DNA from: Clostridia bacterium
GTDB lineage: Bacteria; Bacillota; Clostridia; UBA1381
Direction: 5' to 3'
Assembly: GCA_017621875.1 (NCBI GenBank)
Contig: JAGASE010000001.1
Coordinates: 248,001-312,000 of the forward strand
DNA length: 64,000 bases
Positions 34,345 through 42,678 of the stretch are shown here, piece by piece. Every line of letters starts with the position of its first letter. Within the stretch, counting starts at the first letter, position 1. The position numbers and the translations under genes were made by a program. The notes beneath the pieces are model-generated. The model saw nothing but the letters and a program-made list of their open reading frames with translations, made no database searches and was not told where the DNA came from.

Positions 34345-37020
34345 ATGAATAGAAAAATTTGGATAACGGCTTTTGCAGCAGCGATTGCCGCAGTCGGTGC
34401 GGCAGCTGCATTTAATAGTGCAATTTTGAAGGAAGCTGATATTGTAACAGTTTATGAAAATGATGTAACTGTTTCGGGTAAGACAGACTCAAAAACAGGC
34501 AGGATAACACTTGCTGTTGTCGGACCCGACATTACATATAAGGAATATGCAGCAAGCGGAGATTTCAATGCGGTGGTGCATATCGACCAAGGCACGATAA
34601 CTGACGGTAGCTTTGAATTTGAATATGTTATGAACACAGAGCCGGGCGTGTATGAAGCGGCGGTTTTGGACGATAACGGCAAGGTTATCTATACCGACAG
34701 CTTTACCTACGGTATTTCGGACAGAATAAATGACTTTACGGCGACCTATACAGCTCCGTGGATGGCAAACTGGCACTTAACAACCGAGGAGCAGCTTGAA
34801 AGCGGTATTAAAGGCGGCGAGGGCGGTCAGATGGTATGGGGAATTGCTATTGCTCCGTCTGACGAAAATAAGGTGCTTTTAGGTACTGATACAAGCGGCA
34901 TATATAAAAGTGATGATGCGGGCAGCAGCTGGCATGCTGCAGGATTGGGATTTTATGCTACGGGTATTACCGATATAGAGTTTTATCCCGATGATGCAAA
35001 TATTGCTTTTGCAGCGGCATCTTCTCATAGCACAACGTGGCAGTCACCGTTTGAGGGATTGTGGCGAAGTGAGGATTCAGGTGAAACATGGGAGCAGGTT
35101 TTAAGCTGTGGCTTTGGCGGAAGCAGAAATGAAAGTATAGTATTCGCAGACCCGGAAAACGGCATAAGAACTATCTATGCCGGAGCATACAGTGAAATCG
35201 AGATTGATGGTACAAGCTGCAGCGGCGGTGTGTATCAAAGTGATGACCTTGGTAAAACATGGACTAATATCGGTCTTACGGATATGACAATTAATTCCTT
35301 GTATTATGAAAACGGCTGTCTGTATGCGGCTACAAACGATTATATATACATCTTAAACGACGGGGCATGGACAAAGGTATCAAGTGGTCTTGTGTCAAAT
35401 ATTTTGTCAGTCGCAGGTTTTAAGGACGCTTTGTATGCGGTGAGCAGCAGCTACCTTTACAAAAGCAGTGACAGTGGCGAAAGCTGGAGCTGTATAAAAA
35501 CAAAATCCGAGATAGGTGCATCTGGAAGCTTTGCGTTTTTAATGCCGTTTGGTGACGCTCTTGGCATTATGACAAATATGACGTCCAATAATTTCTTTTA
35601 CAGTACAGACGGCTGCGAAACCTTCCGCCGTCCTGAGTTTGACAAGACAAATGCATTTGTTCAGGAGAACAGCGGCTATTATTCCGAGGGAGCAGATGCG
35701 TTTAAGGATGGCAGTATTATTATCGCAATGGACGGAGAGGTGTATAAGGGTACAGTTTCGGACAGCATTTTGAAGGTTACGCCAAGCTCAAGCGGTTTTT
35801 CGGCTTTCCGTGCAAGACACTTCTTGTTTGACGAGGAAAATCCTGATTCTGTAATAATTTCTGCGGTGGATAAAGGCATGGTTGCAACAACTGGCGAGAC
35901 GGTTGCAAACTCATATCTGCCGGTGGATTATTCGCCTATGGAGGACTATAACGGGGCAAGATACAACGGTAAAAAAACTGTATATAGTACAGCGAGAGAC
36001 CCTCGAAACAGTCAGAGAATTTTGATTTCTATAGGAAGCTGGAGTACGTCAATCATAAAGGAAAGCTTAGACGGCGGAAAAACCTTTGCAGAGCTTGAAG
36101 GCTCGGAGGGTGTGCAGACAGAGGCCCTTATGTTTAACGCAAAAAATCCGGATATTATCTATGCCGGAAACAGAGTAAGCTATGATAATGGTGAAAGCTG
36201 GACATCTTTAGATATGAAGATTAAGGCGGTATCGCCATTTGACGGCGATAAGGTTTATGCACTGTCATCATCGGAGCAGATATATGTATCGGACGATGCC
36301 GGAAAAACATGGACGTTGTTTGTAAACGATTATGTTTACGGCTGTCAGAATATTCATGCAGATATTGCTGTGGAGGATAAATTGTGGGCAGGAACATTTT
36401 CCGGCGGAATAAAGATAGTTACCAAAGAGGGCGTAAAAGATGCAAATAACGGTATAACCGAAAGTGCCGGTGATACTTTGGCTATATATGATATAGCACA
36501 AAATCCCAAAAACCCAAATCATCTTGCGGCAGGCGGCGTAGACGGCAAGACCTGCTCGGTTTCATCGGGACTTTTTGAGAGTTTTGACGGCGGTGCAAGC
36601 TGGAGGCAGGTTGAGGGTCTTACGGGCAGCCGCGATGTGTGGACTGTGAAATTTCATCCGATATACCCGAGGCTGTATATAGGAACTTCATCGGGAACCT
36701 TTATCTATGAGTATGAAAAATACAGTGATGAAAAGCTTATTTTAGAAGACACTAAAGGGAGCATGGACAGCGGTTTTACCGGAGGCTTTAAAATATGGAG
36801 CTTTATACAGGATAAGCTGCCTGCAGTGGCTGTAACGGCATTATATACCAATGACGGCGGATTGAAGGCTGCAAGCTATGACTGCTTTACTCTATACAAA
36901 AACCGTCCGTTTGTTTTGAATAAAAATTTATTCGATGGCGAAATATTAAGCGACGACACAGTAAAGCAGTTTATCTGGAATGATGGACAAAAGCCGCTTA
37001 CAGAGCCTTTGGAATATTAA
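34345..37020 (+). CDS. Secreted BNR beta-propeller protein without SLH domains
   Basis: The N-terminus MNRKIWITAFAAAIAAVGAA looks like a signal peptide or membrane anchor. The propeller (about 130-795) is clearly related to the one at 20232: APWMANWHLT, GTDTSGIYKSDDAGSSW, SEDSGETW, SDSGESW, SFDGGASWRQVEGLTGS-type motifs occur in the same order. It lacks the SLH domains and ends with the TVKQFIWNDGQKPL-type C-terminal module of its neighbours (about 800-891). ATG 34345 has GGAG at seven bases; an in-frame GTG at 34312 is an alternative. It may be a GH74-like enzyme or binding propeller and remains soluble or loosely attached. Confidence 0.82.
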   Translation: MNRKIWITAFAAAIAAVGAAAAFNSAILKEADIVTVYENDVTVSGKTDSKTGRITLAVVGPDITYKEYAASGDFNAVVHIDQGTITDGSFEFEYVMNTEPGVYEAAVLDDNGKVIYTDSFTYGISDRINDFTATYTAPWMANWHLTTEEQLESGIKGGEGGQMVWGIAIAPSDENKVLLGTDTSGIYKSDDAGSSWHAAGLGFYATGITDIEFYPDDANIAFAAASSHSTTWQSPFEGLWRSEDSGETWEQVLSCGFGGSRNESIVFADPENGIRTIYAGAYSEIEIDGTSCSGGVYQSDDLGKTWTNIGLTDMTINSLYYENGCLYAATNDYIYILNDGAWTKVSSGLVSNILSVAGFKDALYAVSSSYLYKSSDSGESWSCIKTKSEIGASGSFAFLMPFGDALGIMTNMTSNNFFYSTDGCETFRRPEFDKTNAFVQENSGYYSEGADAFKDGSIIIAMDGEVYKGTVSDSILKVTPSSSGFSAFRARHFLFDEENPDSVIISAVDKGMVATTGETVANSYLPVDYSPMEDYNGARYNGKKTVYSTARDPRNSQRILISIGSWSTSIIKESLDGGKTFAELEGSEGVQTEALMFNAKNPDIIYAGNRVSYDNGESWTSLDMKIKAVSPFDGDKVYALSSSEQIYVSDDAGKTWTLFVNDYVYGCQNIHADIAVEDKLWAGTFSGGIKIVTKEGVKDANNGITESAGDTLAIYDIAQNPKNPNHLAAGGVDGKTCSVSSGLFESFDGGASWRQVEGLTGSRDVWTVKFHPIYPRLYIGTSSGTFIYEYEKYSDEKLILEDTKGSMDSGFTGGFKIWSFIQDKLPAVAVTALYTNDGGLKAASYDCFTLYKNRPFVLNKNLFDGEILSDDTVKQFIWNDGQKPLTEPLEY

Positions 37021-37039
37021 TTCAAGAGAGGTCAGGAAA

Positions 37040-37972
37040 ATGACAGAGGAACAATATATTAAAAATCTTAATGTACCCCGCGGTACGATAGACGCTGTTC
37101 TTGATACAGACGCATATAATGAGATTGATGACCAGTACGCAATAGCATATATGCTGTTTTGTCAGGATAAAATAAATATAAAAGCAATATATGCGGCACC
37201 GTTTTTTGCAAAGCATGTTGTGAATAAAAAGGCAGACAGCCCTAAAGAAGGAATGGAAAAAAGCTATAAGGAGATTTTGCACATTCTTGACCTTGCAAAT
37301 ATGTGGCAGATGGGGAAAAGAGTAATGAGAGGGAGCACGGATTATCTGAAATCGCATAAAGAGCCGCAGCCCTCCGAGGTAGCCGAGGACCTTGTTCGGC
37401 TTGCCAGGCTGTACAGTCCGCAAAAGCCGCTGTATGTAATCACAATAGGCTGCCTTACCAATCTTGCGTCCGCACTTTTGATGGCACCGGAAATAAGTGA
37501 AAATATTGTGGTTGTGTGCATGTGCGGAAACGGCAGCGACTGGGGAACGCCGTATGAATTTAATTTAAATCAGGATTTTACAGCGTCAAAAATTGTATTT
37601 AATTCGGGTGCACCGATAGTTCAAGTGCCGGGAATGGGCGTTACGAGCGAACTGCGAGTTACAAAGCCGGAGCTTGAGTATTGGCTTTTGGGAAAAAACA
37701 AGCTTTGCGATTATATCGCAGGATATACAATTTCTGAGGCGGAAAGCTATGCTAAGGGCAGACCATGGAGCAGAGTTTTATGGGATGTTCCGGCGGTTGC
37801 GTGGCTTATGGACGATGAGGAAAGATTTATGAAAAGCCGACTGGTGTCCCTTCCCGGATATATTAAGCAGAATCAATATGAAAACCGCTTGATACGCTAT
37901 GTATATTGGGTGGATAGAGATAATATATTTGAGGAATTAGTAAAACGGCTTACAGCTTTTGACGGAATTTGA
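37040..37972 (+). CDS. Inosine-uridine nucleoside hydrolase-like protein
   Basis: The 310-residue protein opens with VLDTDAYNEIDDQYAIAYML. This is the DTD-x3-E-x-DD calcium-binding signature of nucleoside hydrolases; the standard family has DxDxxxDD, so this belongs to the divergent branch. Later motifs include YVITIGCLTNLASALL, VVVCMCGNGS and WDVPAVAWLM. There is no signal peptide, so it acts in the cytoplasm, releasing ribose or another sugar from an N- or O-riboside. Its place as the last gene of a glycan operon suggests the substrate is a glycan-derived glycoside rather than a nucleoside; this is inference. Confidence 0.82.
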   Translation: MTEEQYIKNLNVPRGTIDAVLDTDAYNEIDDQYAIAYMLFCQDKINIKAIYAAPFFAKHVVNKKADSPKEGMEKSYKEILHILDLANMWQMGKRVMRGSTDYLKSHKEPQPSEVAEDLVRLARLYSPQKPLYVITIGCLTNLASALLMAPEISENIVVVCMCGNGSDWGTPYEFNLNQDFTASKIVFNSGAPIVQVPGMGVTSELRVTKPELEYWLLGKNKLCDYIAGYTISEAESYAKGRPWSRVLWDVPAVAWLMDDEERFMKSRLVSLPGYIKQNQYENRLIRYVYWVDRDNIFEELVKRLTAFDGI

Positions 37973-38007
37973 AAAACGCTGTTCACTTACGGTGAACAGC
38001 GTTTTTT
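37973..38007 (+). terminator. Bidirectional terminator at the end of the 21-kb operon
   Basis: AAAACGCTGTTCAC pairs with GTGAACAGCGTTTT over TTACG, with A and T runs on either side. It serves the plus-strand operon and the convergent response regulator gene. Confidence 0.92.
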
Positions 38008-38010
38008 ACA

Positions 38011-38691
38011 TCAGTTATCGTATATATCAAAGAAGGAAAGTGCATCAAGCTCCTTCATCAGCTCCTTGGTGGACGGCTTATTGAATTTTTTCAGTATGCG
38101 GCTTATCTGCACGCGTATGCTTGGCTCCTCAACATGCCGCAGAGCGGCGATTTCGCGGTAGCTTAGTCCGTCGTGGATATATTTTAGAATTTCGTATTCG
38201 CTTTTGCTGAGCTTGGATATTATGCTGACAGAATATAAAAGGCTTTGGTTACGCTTGTATATTTTTGGGAATTGCAGAAGAAGCCTGCTTGCAATCTGCT
38301 CATTTAATCGGAAACGGTTCTTGTTTATGCTGTAAATAGAGTTAAGCACCATTGATGATGGGCTGGATTTTGTAATATAATCGGTTGCACCGTTGCCGAA
38401 AGCCTCGTATATATAATCATCGTCATCATACATTGTGCAGACAATAATGGAAATTTCGGGGTGCAGCTTCTTGATTTCGCCTATTGCCTCAATTCCCGCA
38501 AGCTCACTTTCCATTTGTATATCCATCAGAATAATGTCCGGCTTTAAGGTGTCGGCAAGCTGCACCGCCTCGCGTCCTGAAGACGCAAGACCGCAAACTT
38601 CAATATCATCACGCTGATTTAATATATTTTGAAAATGAGTTTGTATAGCCTCATTATCATCGGCTATCAGAATACGTATTTTTTCCTGCAT
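38011..38691 (-). CDS. NarL/FixJ-type response regulator
   Basis: The receiver domain has the acidic pair at Asp11-Asp12 (ILIADDNEA), phospho-acceptor Asp57 (IILMDIQM), VCTMYDDD and the lysine in DYITKSSP. The C-terminal region has a LuxR-type helix-turn-helix (LSKSEYEILKYIHDGLSYREIAALRHVEEPSIRVQISRIL), somewhat diverged. It is six bases downstream of its kinase. Its position, convergent with the 21-kb operon, makes it a candidate regulator of it. Confidence 0.9.
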   Translation of the reverse strand: MQEKIRILIADDNEAIQTHFQNILNQRDDIEVCGLASSGREAVQLADTLKPDIILMDIQMESELAGIEAIGEIKKLHPEISIIVCTMYDDDDYIYEAFGNGATDYITKSSPSSMVLNSIYSINKNRFRLNEQIASRLLLQFPKIYKRNQSLLYSVSIISKLSKSEYEILKYIHDGLSYREIAALRHVEEPSIRVQISRILKKFNKPSTKELMKELDALSFFDIYDN

Positions 38692-38697
38692 ATAATA

Positions 38698-40212
38698 TCA
38701 TCCTTTCCGCAGGCAATGCTTTTGTTTTACATCACAGGGAAAGAAAATACTGATTTGTGTTCCCTGACCGGGAGTGCTTAAAACCCGTATAAATCCACCA
38801 TGTGAGCTTATAACCTTATGTACATAAAACATTCCGACACCCCAGTAGTCCTTTTTCACTTTTGTAGTAAACAGCGGACGGAACATTTTTTTGCGTGTTT
38901 TTGCGTCCATACCAATGCCGTTGTCGGATATGCTTATCTCAACGATATCGCGGTCGGAATTTAAGAAAACTGTGATCTCTCCGTCTGTTTTTTCTGCCGC
39001 AATAATCGCGTCGGCTGCATTGCGAAGTATATTTTTGAACATCTCGGTAAGATGGTAATAGTCAAAGGTCAGCATTTTCATGTTTGTATTGTATCTGCGG
39101 TATATCTTTATATTTTCAGGTAAGTTTATCCCTGATATGGCGGTTTCAATACAGCTGATAATGTCATCATTATTTTCATCAAGGTCGATATAGTCGAAGG
39201 AGTTAAGGGTTGTTGTAATTATACTCATGGTGTTTTCCGAGAGGCTGCTTATTGTTTTAAAAATTTCATCCTTCTGCTTTGGTGAGTCAGTGCTAAGGCC
39301 TTGTCCGCTTAATGCCTGTATTGTCAGTAAGTGATTCTTAAATGAGTGGAAATAAGTACGCAGCTGTTTCTTTGTTTTTGCAGCACTTTTGTTTAAAAAG
39401 AAGCTTTTTACCTTGATAATTGAACCGAAGGTTTTATAATGGAATACTGAAAATATCATGAATGCGGTTATGAAGAGTGTAAATACTCCAAGCATGATAT
39501 ACGTGTTACCCGACATGAAATAAGGATGCCCTGTAAAGGAAAGCAAAAGCTGAGAAATTTTAATGGTATCCGTACTCCATACGGTGTTCTGTAAAAGGAA
39601 AAACATGTAAAGCACATTAAGGGAAAGCATATAAATGTTATATGAAAATATCTGCCATTTTCTCAGCCATATGGTGGTTGAGCGGTATGCGTTAAACAGG
39701 ATAAGATTGTTATAGCATACGTTTAAAATAAGCAGTATTATTGCTCCGTTGCGGACAGTGTTCCATACAATGAAAAGACACGGCGGAAGGGAATGATAAT
39801 ATATTGTCTGATAAACCCATGTGCTTACAGATGGCTGCTGTGTTACAAAATATATCAGGCAGAAAACCGCAGTTAAAGAAATTCTTCTGTTGTACTTATG
39901 AGGCAGAAAATCAAGAGTGAACAGCATGCATACGAGTGCGTAGAGAATCAGGCTGAAATGCAGCAGTCTTATAAGAAAGTAGTAGTTCAGCTTGACCTGA
40001 GACAGCTGCATATAAAAATTATAGTCTAAGGTATACAGCGGATTTCCTGTGTATTGATAGGTCAGAGACTTAGATGATAAAAAAATGCTTGTAATCATGA
40101 CAAGACAAAAGCTGAGTATAATGAACAGGAATTTATAGGTGTATTTGCTTTGCGGATTATTTATAAAAAGAAGCAGTGCAAGTGCCGCAAGCATTATGAG
40201 TACATAAGTCAT
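38698..40212 (-). CDS. Sensor histidine kinase with multi-pass membrane sensor
   Basis: The first 265 residues hold about seven hydrophobic helices (TYVLIMLAALALLLFI, FLFIILSFCLVMITSIF, LRISLTAVFCLIYFV and others). A short helical region with YFHSFKNHLLTIQALSG then supplies the likely phospho-His (KNHL, as in LytS/AgrC-like kinases). The HATPase domain has NILRNAADAIIAAEK, ISDNGIGMD and WGVGMFYVHKVISSHGG. ATG 40212 follows AAGGGG; an in-frame GTG at 40221 has no room for a ribosome-binding site. It pairs with the downstream response regulator. The membrane domain could sense a ligand within the bilayer; none is evident. Confidence 0.88.
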   Translation of the reverse strand: MTYVLIMLAALALLLFINNPQSKYTYKFLFIILSFCLVMITSIFLSSKSLTYQYTGNPLYTLDYNFYMQLSQVKLNYYFLIRLLHFSLILYALVCMLFTLDFLPHKYNRRISLTAVFCLIYFVTQQPSVSTWVYQTIYYHSLPPCLFIVWNTVRNGAIILLILNVCYNNLILFNAYRSTTIWLRKWQIFSYNIYMLSLNVLYMFFLLQNTVWSTDTIKISQLLLSFTGHPYFMSGNTYIMLGVFTLFITAFMIFSVFHYKTFGSIIKVKSFFLNKSAAKTKKQLRTYFHSFKNHLLTIQALSGQGLSTDSPKQKDEIFKTISSLSENTMSIITTTLNSFDYIDLDENNDDIISCIETAISGINLPENIKIYRRYNTNMKMLTFDYYHLTEMFKNILRNAADAIIAAEKTDGEITVFLNSDRDIVEISISDNGIGMDAKTRKKMFRPLFTTKVKKDYWGVGMFYVHKVISSHGGFIRVLSTPGQGTQISIFFPCDVKQKHCLRKG

Positions 40213-40251
40213 AAAATACACCCCTTAAAAACCTGAATAATTCCACTTATA

Positions 40252-40280
40252 ATTATAGCATTTTTGAGTAATATTGTCAA
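40252..40280 (-). promoter_or_regulatory. Sigma-A promoter of the kinase/response regulator pair
   Basis: On the minus strand TTGACA (40275-40280) and TATAAT (40252-40257) have a 17-bp spacer, a near-perfect constitutive promoter. Confidence 0.87.
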
Positions 40281-40352
40281 TGAAAAAAAGGACGAAAAAT
40301 GCAGATTTACTGCGGTTTTGAGAGGCATTTGAAAAATTCCTGTATATGGAAA

Positions 40353-40391
40353 TAAAGCACTGACAAAATCAAGACTTTTGTCAGTGCTTTT
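40353..40391 (-). terminator. Terminator of the glycyl radical enzyme operon
   Basis: AAAGCACTGACAAAA pairs with TTTTGTCAGTGCTTT; on the minus strand a T run follows. It separates the operon from the downstream kinase promoter. Confidence 0.88.
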
Positions 40392-40464
40392 GCGTGAATG
40401 ACCATATATTAAAATATTAATAAGCGTCAATCAGCAGTGCTGATACAGTTGTATTTTCTGCCGC

Positions 40465-42678
40465 CTACAGTTCGCTTAAAAATCTGTCCACAACGAGCTG
40501 ACGAAATTCGGGTGAAAGGCTTGCAAAATATGCCGTAAAGCCTGTTACACGAACAACAAGGTCGGGGTGGAGGTCAGGATTTTTATGTGCCTCCAAAAGC
40601 TTTTCTCCGTCTAACACGTTTATATTAATCAGTGTGCCGCCCTGTCTGAAATGTGTTTCGATAAGGTTTAACACAACCTCAACGCCCTTTTCGTCTGCTG
40701 CCACCTGCGGGTCAAATTCAAGCTGAAGCGGTGCAGTGTTGCCGTAGCCGCACTGAACTGATGCAATTCCGCTTGCCTGTGCAGTGGCTGCACCGTCACC
40801 TCGAAAATGAGGATTGGGATTTGCACCGTGAGAAACCGGCTCGCCGCTGCGGCGTCCGTTCGGCGTTGCACCTACATTTTTTCCGTATTCAATCGTTCTT
40901 GCCCAGGAAAACCAGCCGGGAATGAGCTGTCGCCCTTTTGGCATTTTCTGTTCCTTAACAGCGTTTGTCCAGCTTTTTGTAAGCTCTTTTGCCCAAAGGT
41001 CAGAGAGTGTTCCGCCATGACAGTATTTGGGTGTGGAGCTTAAAATAAGCCGTATTCTTTCGTCCGCAAAATTACTGTCAAGGGCAGTATAAACCTCATC
41101 CCAAGTGAGCAGCTTTTCCTTTTCCACTCTTGTTTCAAGAGCACCGAAGGAGTCTGCCACAACCGCCAATCCGACACCGTCTACGCCGACTGTGTAAAGC
41201 TCTGCACATTTTGAAATGTCCTCGCCGAGTTCTATAGAATTTTCCATCATCAAATTCATAACAAGCTCAGGAGTTACCTCCCATTGATGTTCAAGGTGCA
41301 GATTAATGCCTGCCGCAGTAACCTCGACTGCCTTTTTCAGATGCTTCTTGTATATTTCATAGAGCCTTTGGGTTGATTTGTTTTTTTCGGACTTCATTTC
41401 GGAAAGTGCAACGTCAAAGACTTTTGCAATATTAATTTTCACGGTATCGTTCATGGGAAATTCCTTGCCAGGAACACACATCCAGTTGCAGCCTACAGCA
41501 ATCCGTTCTCTTGCAGTCCTTTTGTCAATTCCGTTTCGCATATAGCCCTCGGCTAAAGCTTTGTCATTACAAAATCTTGGCCAGCCATTTTTGTTTTTCA
41601 AGAGATAATAAACTGCCTTCTTCAAAAACTCTTTGTCACAGTTTTCATGCACTCTCACCGTAAGATTGCAGGCAATATTAATAGAATCCGCAGCCTCCAA
41701 AATCAGATAGGAAAGGTGATTTGTCATATCCTCGTCATTTTCATTTACGCCGGAAATTTGGTAATAGTGCGGGTCGGTAAGCAAAAGATTTGCTATTAAA
41801 AACTTCGCTGTTTCATCATCTAAGATTCCGTTTTTAATGTCGTTTTCGTAATAAGGAAGAAGCAGTCCATCAAGCTGAAAGCCTGCCCCGTCACGGGTAT
41901 ATATTCTTGACGCACAATTAAAATATACCGTCCATTGACATACCTCATGAAAGGTTTTCGGTGCGTCGAGTCTGATATTTTTATTGACGGCAAGCATTTT
42001 TTCAAGACTTGCCTTGATTTCAGTTCTTTTTTCTGTTTTGATTTGTCTTTCTATTTCCTCAATATGCCTGTCTATAAACCTTATTATCGTCTTGACAACC
42101 TTTTCTTCGGCGTTGTAAAAGTACTGCTTTTCGGGGTTGATTTTTCTGTATTTTTCTATTTTATCCAAAAATCCGCCGAATCCAAGTCTGAATCCGATGC
42201 GGTAGTCACAGGCAAAATGGGCATCGCCGTCAATTCCTGTCTGAATGTTGTATTTTTCCTGAAATGGCTTCAGGTCATCATAAGGAAACCGCTGTTCGTC
42301 CCAACGCTTTGACCATTGATTCGTTGCAGTTTTCATAAATTCCATAGTTTTTGGTCTTTTTTTCAGCCAGTCCGGCATATAGTGAAGGTCGCCGCGGTAA
42401 TTTACCAGCATATCACGCCACCTACCGCACAGCATTTCCATGGGATCGACATATGCAGGATGTGCGTCAATTACGCGGCAGAAGTTTTCGCTCATTCCAT
42501 CATAGCCGTAAAAGCTGCCGTTTGAGCTGTTATACCACGGCTCCACTTCATATTCGGGAGTGATGGGAACTGTACCAAAGTCATCAAGGTCGGTATAGCC
42601 GTTTTGTTCTCTTTTTGCAAGTGTATGCCGGATTTTTGTGTCCCTCATTGATTTTAATCTGTCAGCGTATGTAAGCAT
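40465..42678 (-). CDS. Glycyl radical enzyme of unassigned class (Cys-Asn-Trp active-site loop)
   Basis: The 737-residue protein is a glycyl radical enzyme: glycyl loop RVTGFTAYF with Gly713 near the C-terminus, the finger ININVLDGEKLLEAHKNP before it, and active-site Cys397 in RIAVGCNWMCVPGKE. In diol dehydratases, choline lyase and related enzymes the Cys is followed by Val-Glu; pyruvate formate-lyase has Cys-Cys. Here it is Asn-Trp, with no catalytic Glu two residues on and a second Cys at 401. This does not fit a class I recognise. It overlaps its activase by 17 bases and sits last in an operon of sugar-type dehydrogenases, so the substrate is probably a sugar derivative; reaction unknown. 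Confidence 0.9.
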   Translation of the reverse strand: MLTYADRLKSMRDTKIRHTLAKREQNGYTDLDDFGTVPITPEYEVEPWYNSSNGSFYGYDGMSENFCRVIDAHPAYVDPMEMLCGRWRDMLVNYRGDLHYMPDWLKKRPKTMEFMKTATNQWSKRWDEQRFPYDDLKPFQEKYNIQTGIDGDAHFACDYRIGFRLGFGGFLDKIEKYRKINPEKQYFYNAEEKVVKTIIRFIDRHIEEIERQIKTEKRTEIKASLEKMLAVNKNIRLDAPKTFHEVCQWTVYFNCASRIYTRDGAGFQLDGLLLPYYENDIKNGILDDETAKFLIANLLLTDPHYYQISGVNENDEDMTNHLSYLILEAADSINIACNLTVRVHENCDKEFLKKAVYYLLKNKNGWPRFCNDKALAEGYMRNGIDKRTARERIAVGCNWMCVPGKEFPMNDTVKINIAKVFDVALSEMKSEKNKSTQRLYEIYKKHLKKAVEVTAAGINLHLEHQWEVTPELVMNLMMENSIELGEDISKCAELYTVGVDGVGLAVVADSFGALETRVEKEKLLTWDEVYTALDSNFADERIRLILSSTPKYCHGGTLSDLWAKELTKSWTNAVKEQKMPKGRQLIPGWFSWARTIEYGKNVGATPNGRRSGEPVSHGANPNPHFRGDGAATAQASGIASVQCGYGNTAPLQLEFDPQVAADEKGVEVVLNLIETHFRQGGTLININVLDGEKLLEAHKNPDLHPDLVVRVTGFTAYFASLSPEFRQLVVDRFLSEL

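Noticed and set aside
40465-42678. Second pyruvate formate-lyase
   Set aside because: The adjacent Cys-Cys pair is absent, the glycyl loop reads RVTGFTAYF, and the partner activase has a ferredoxin insert.
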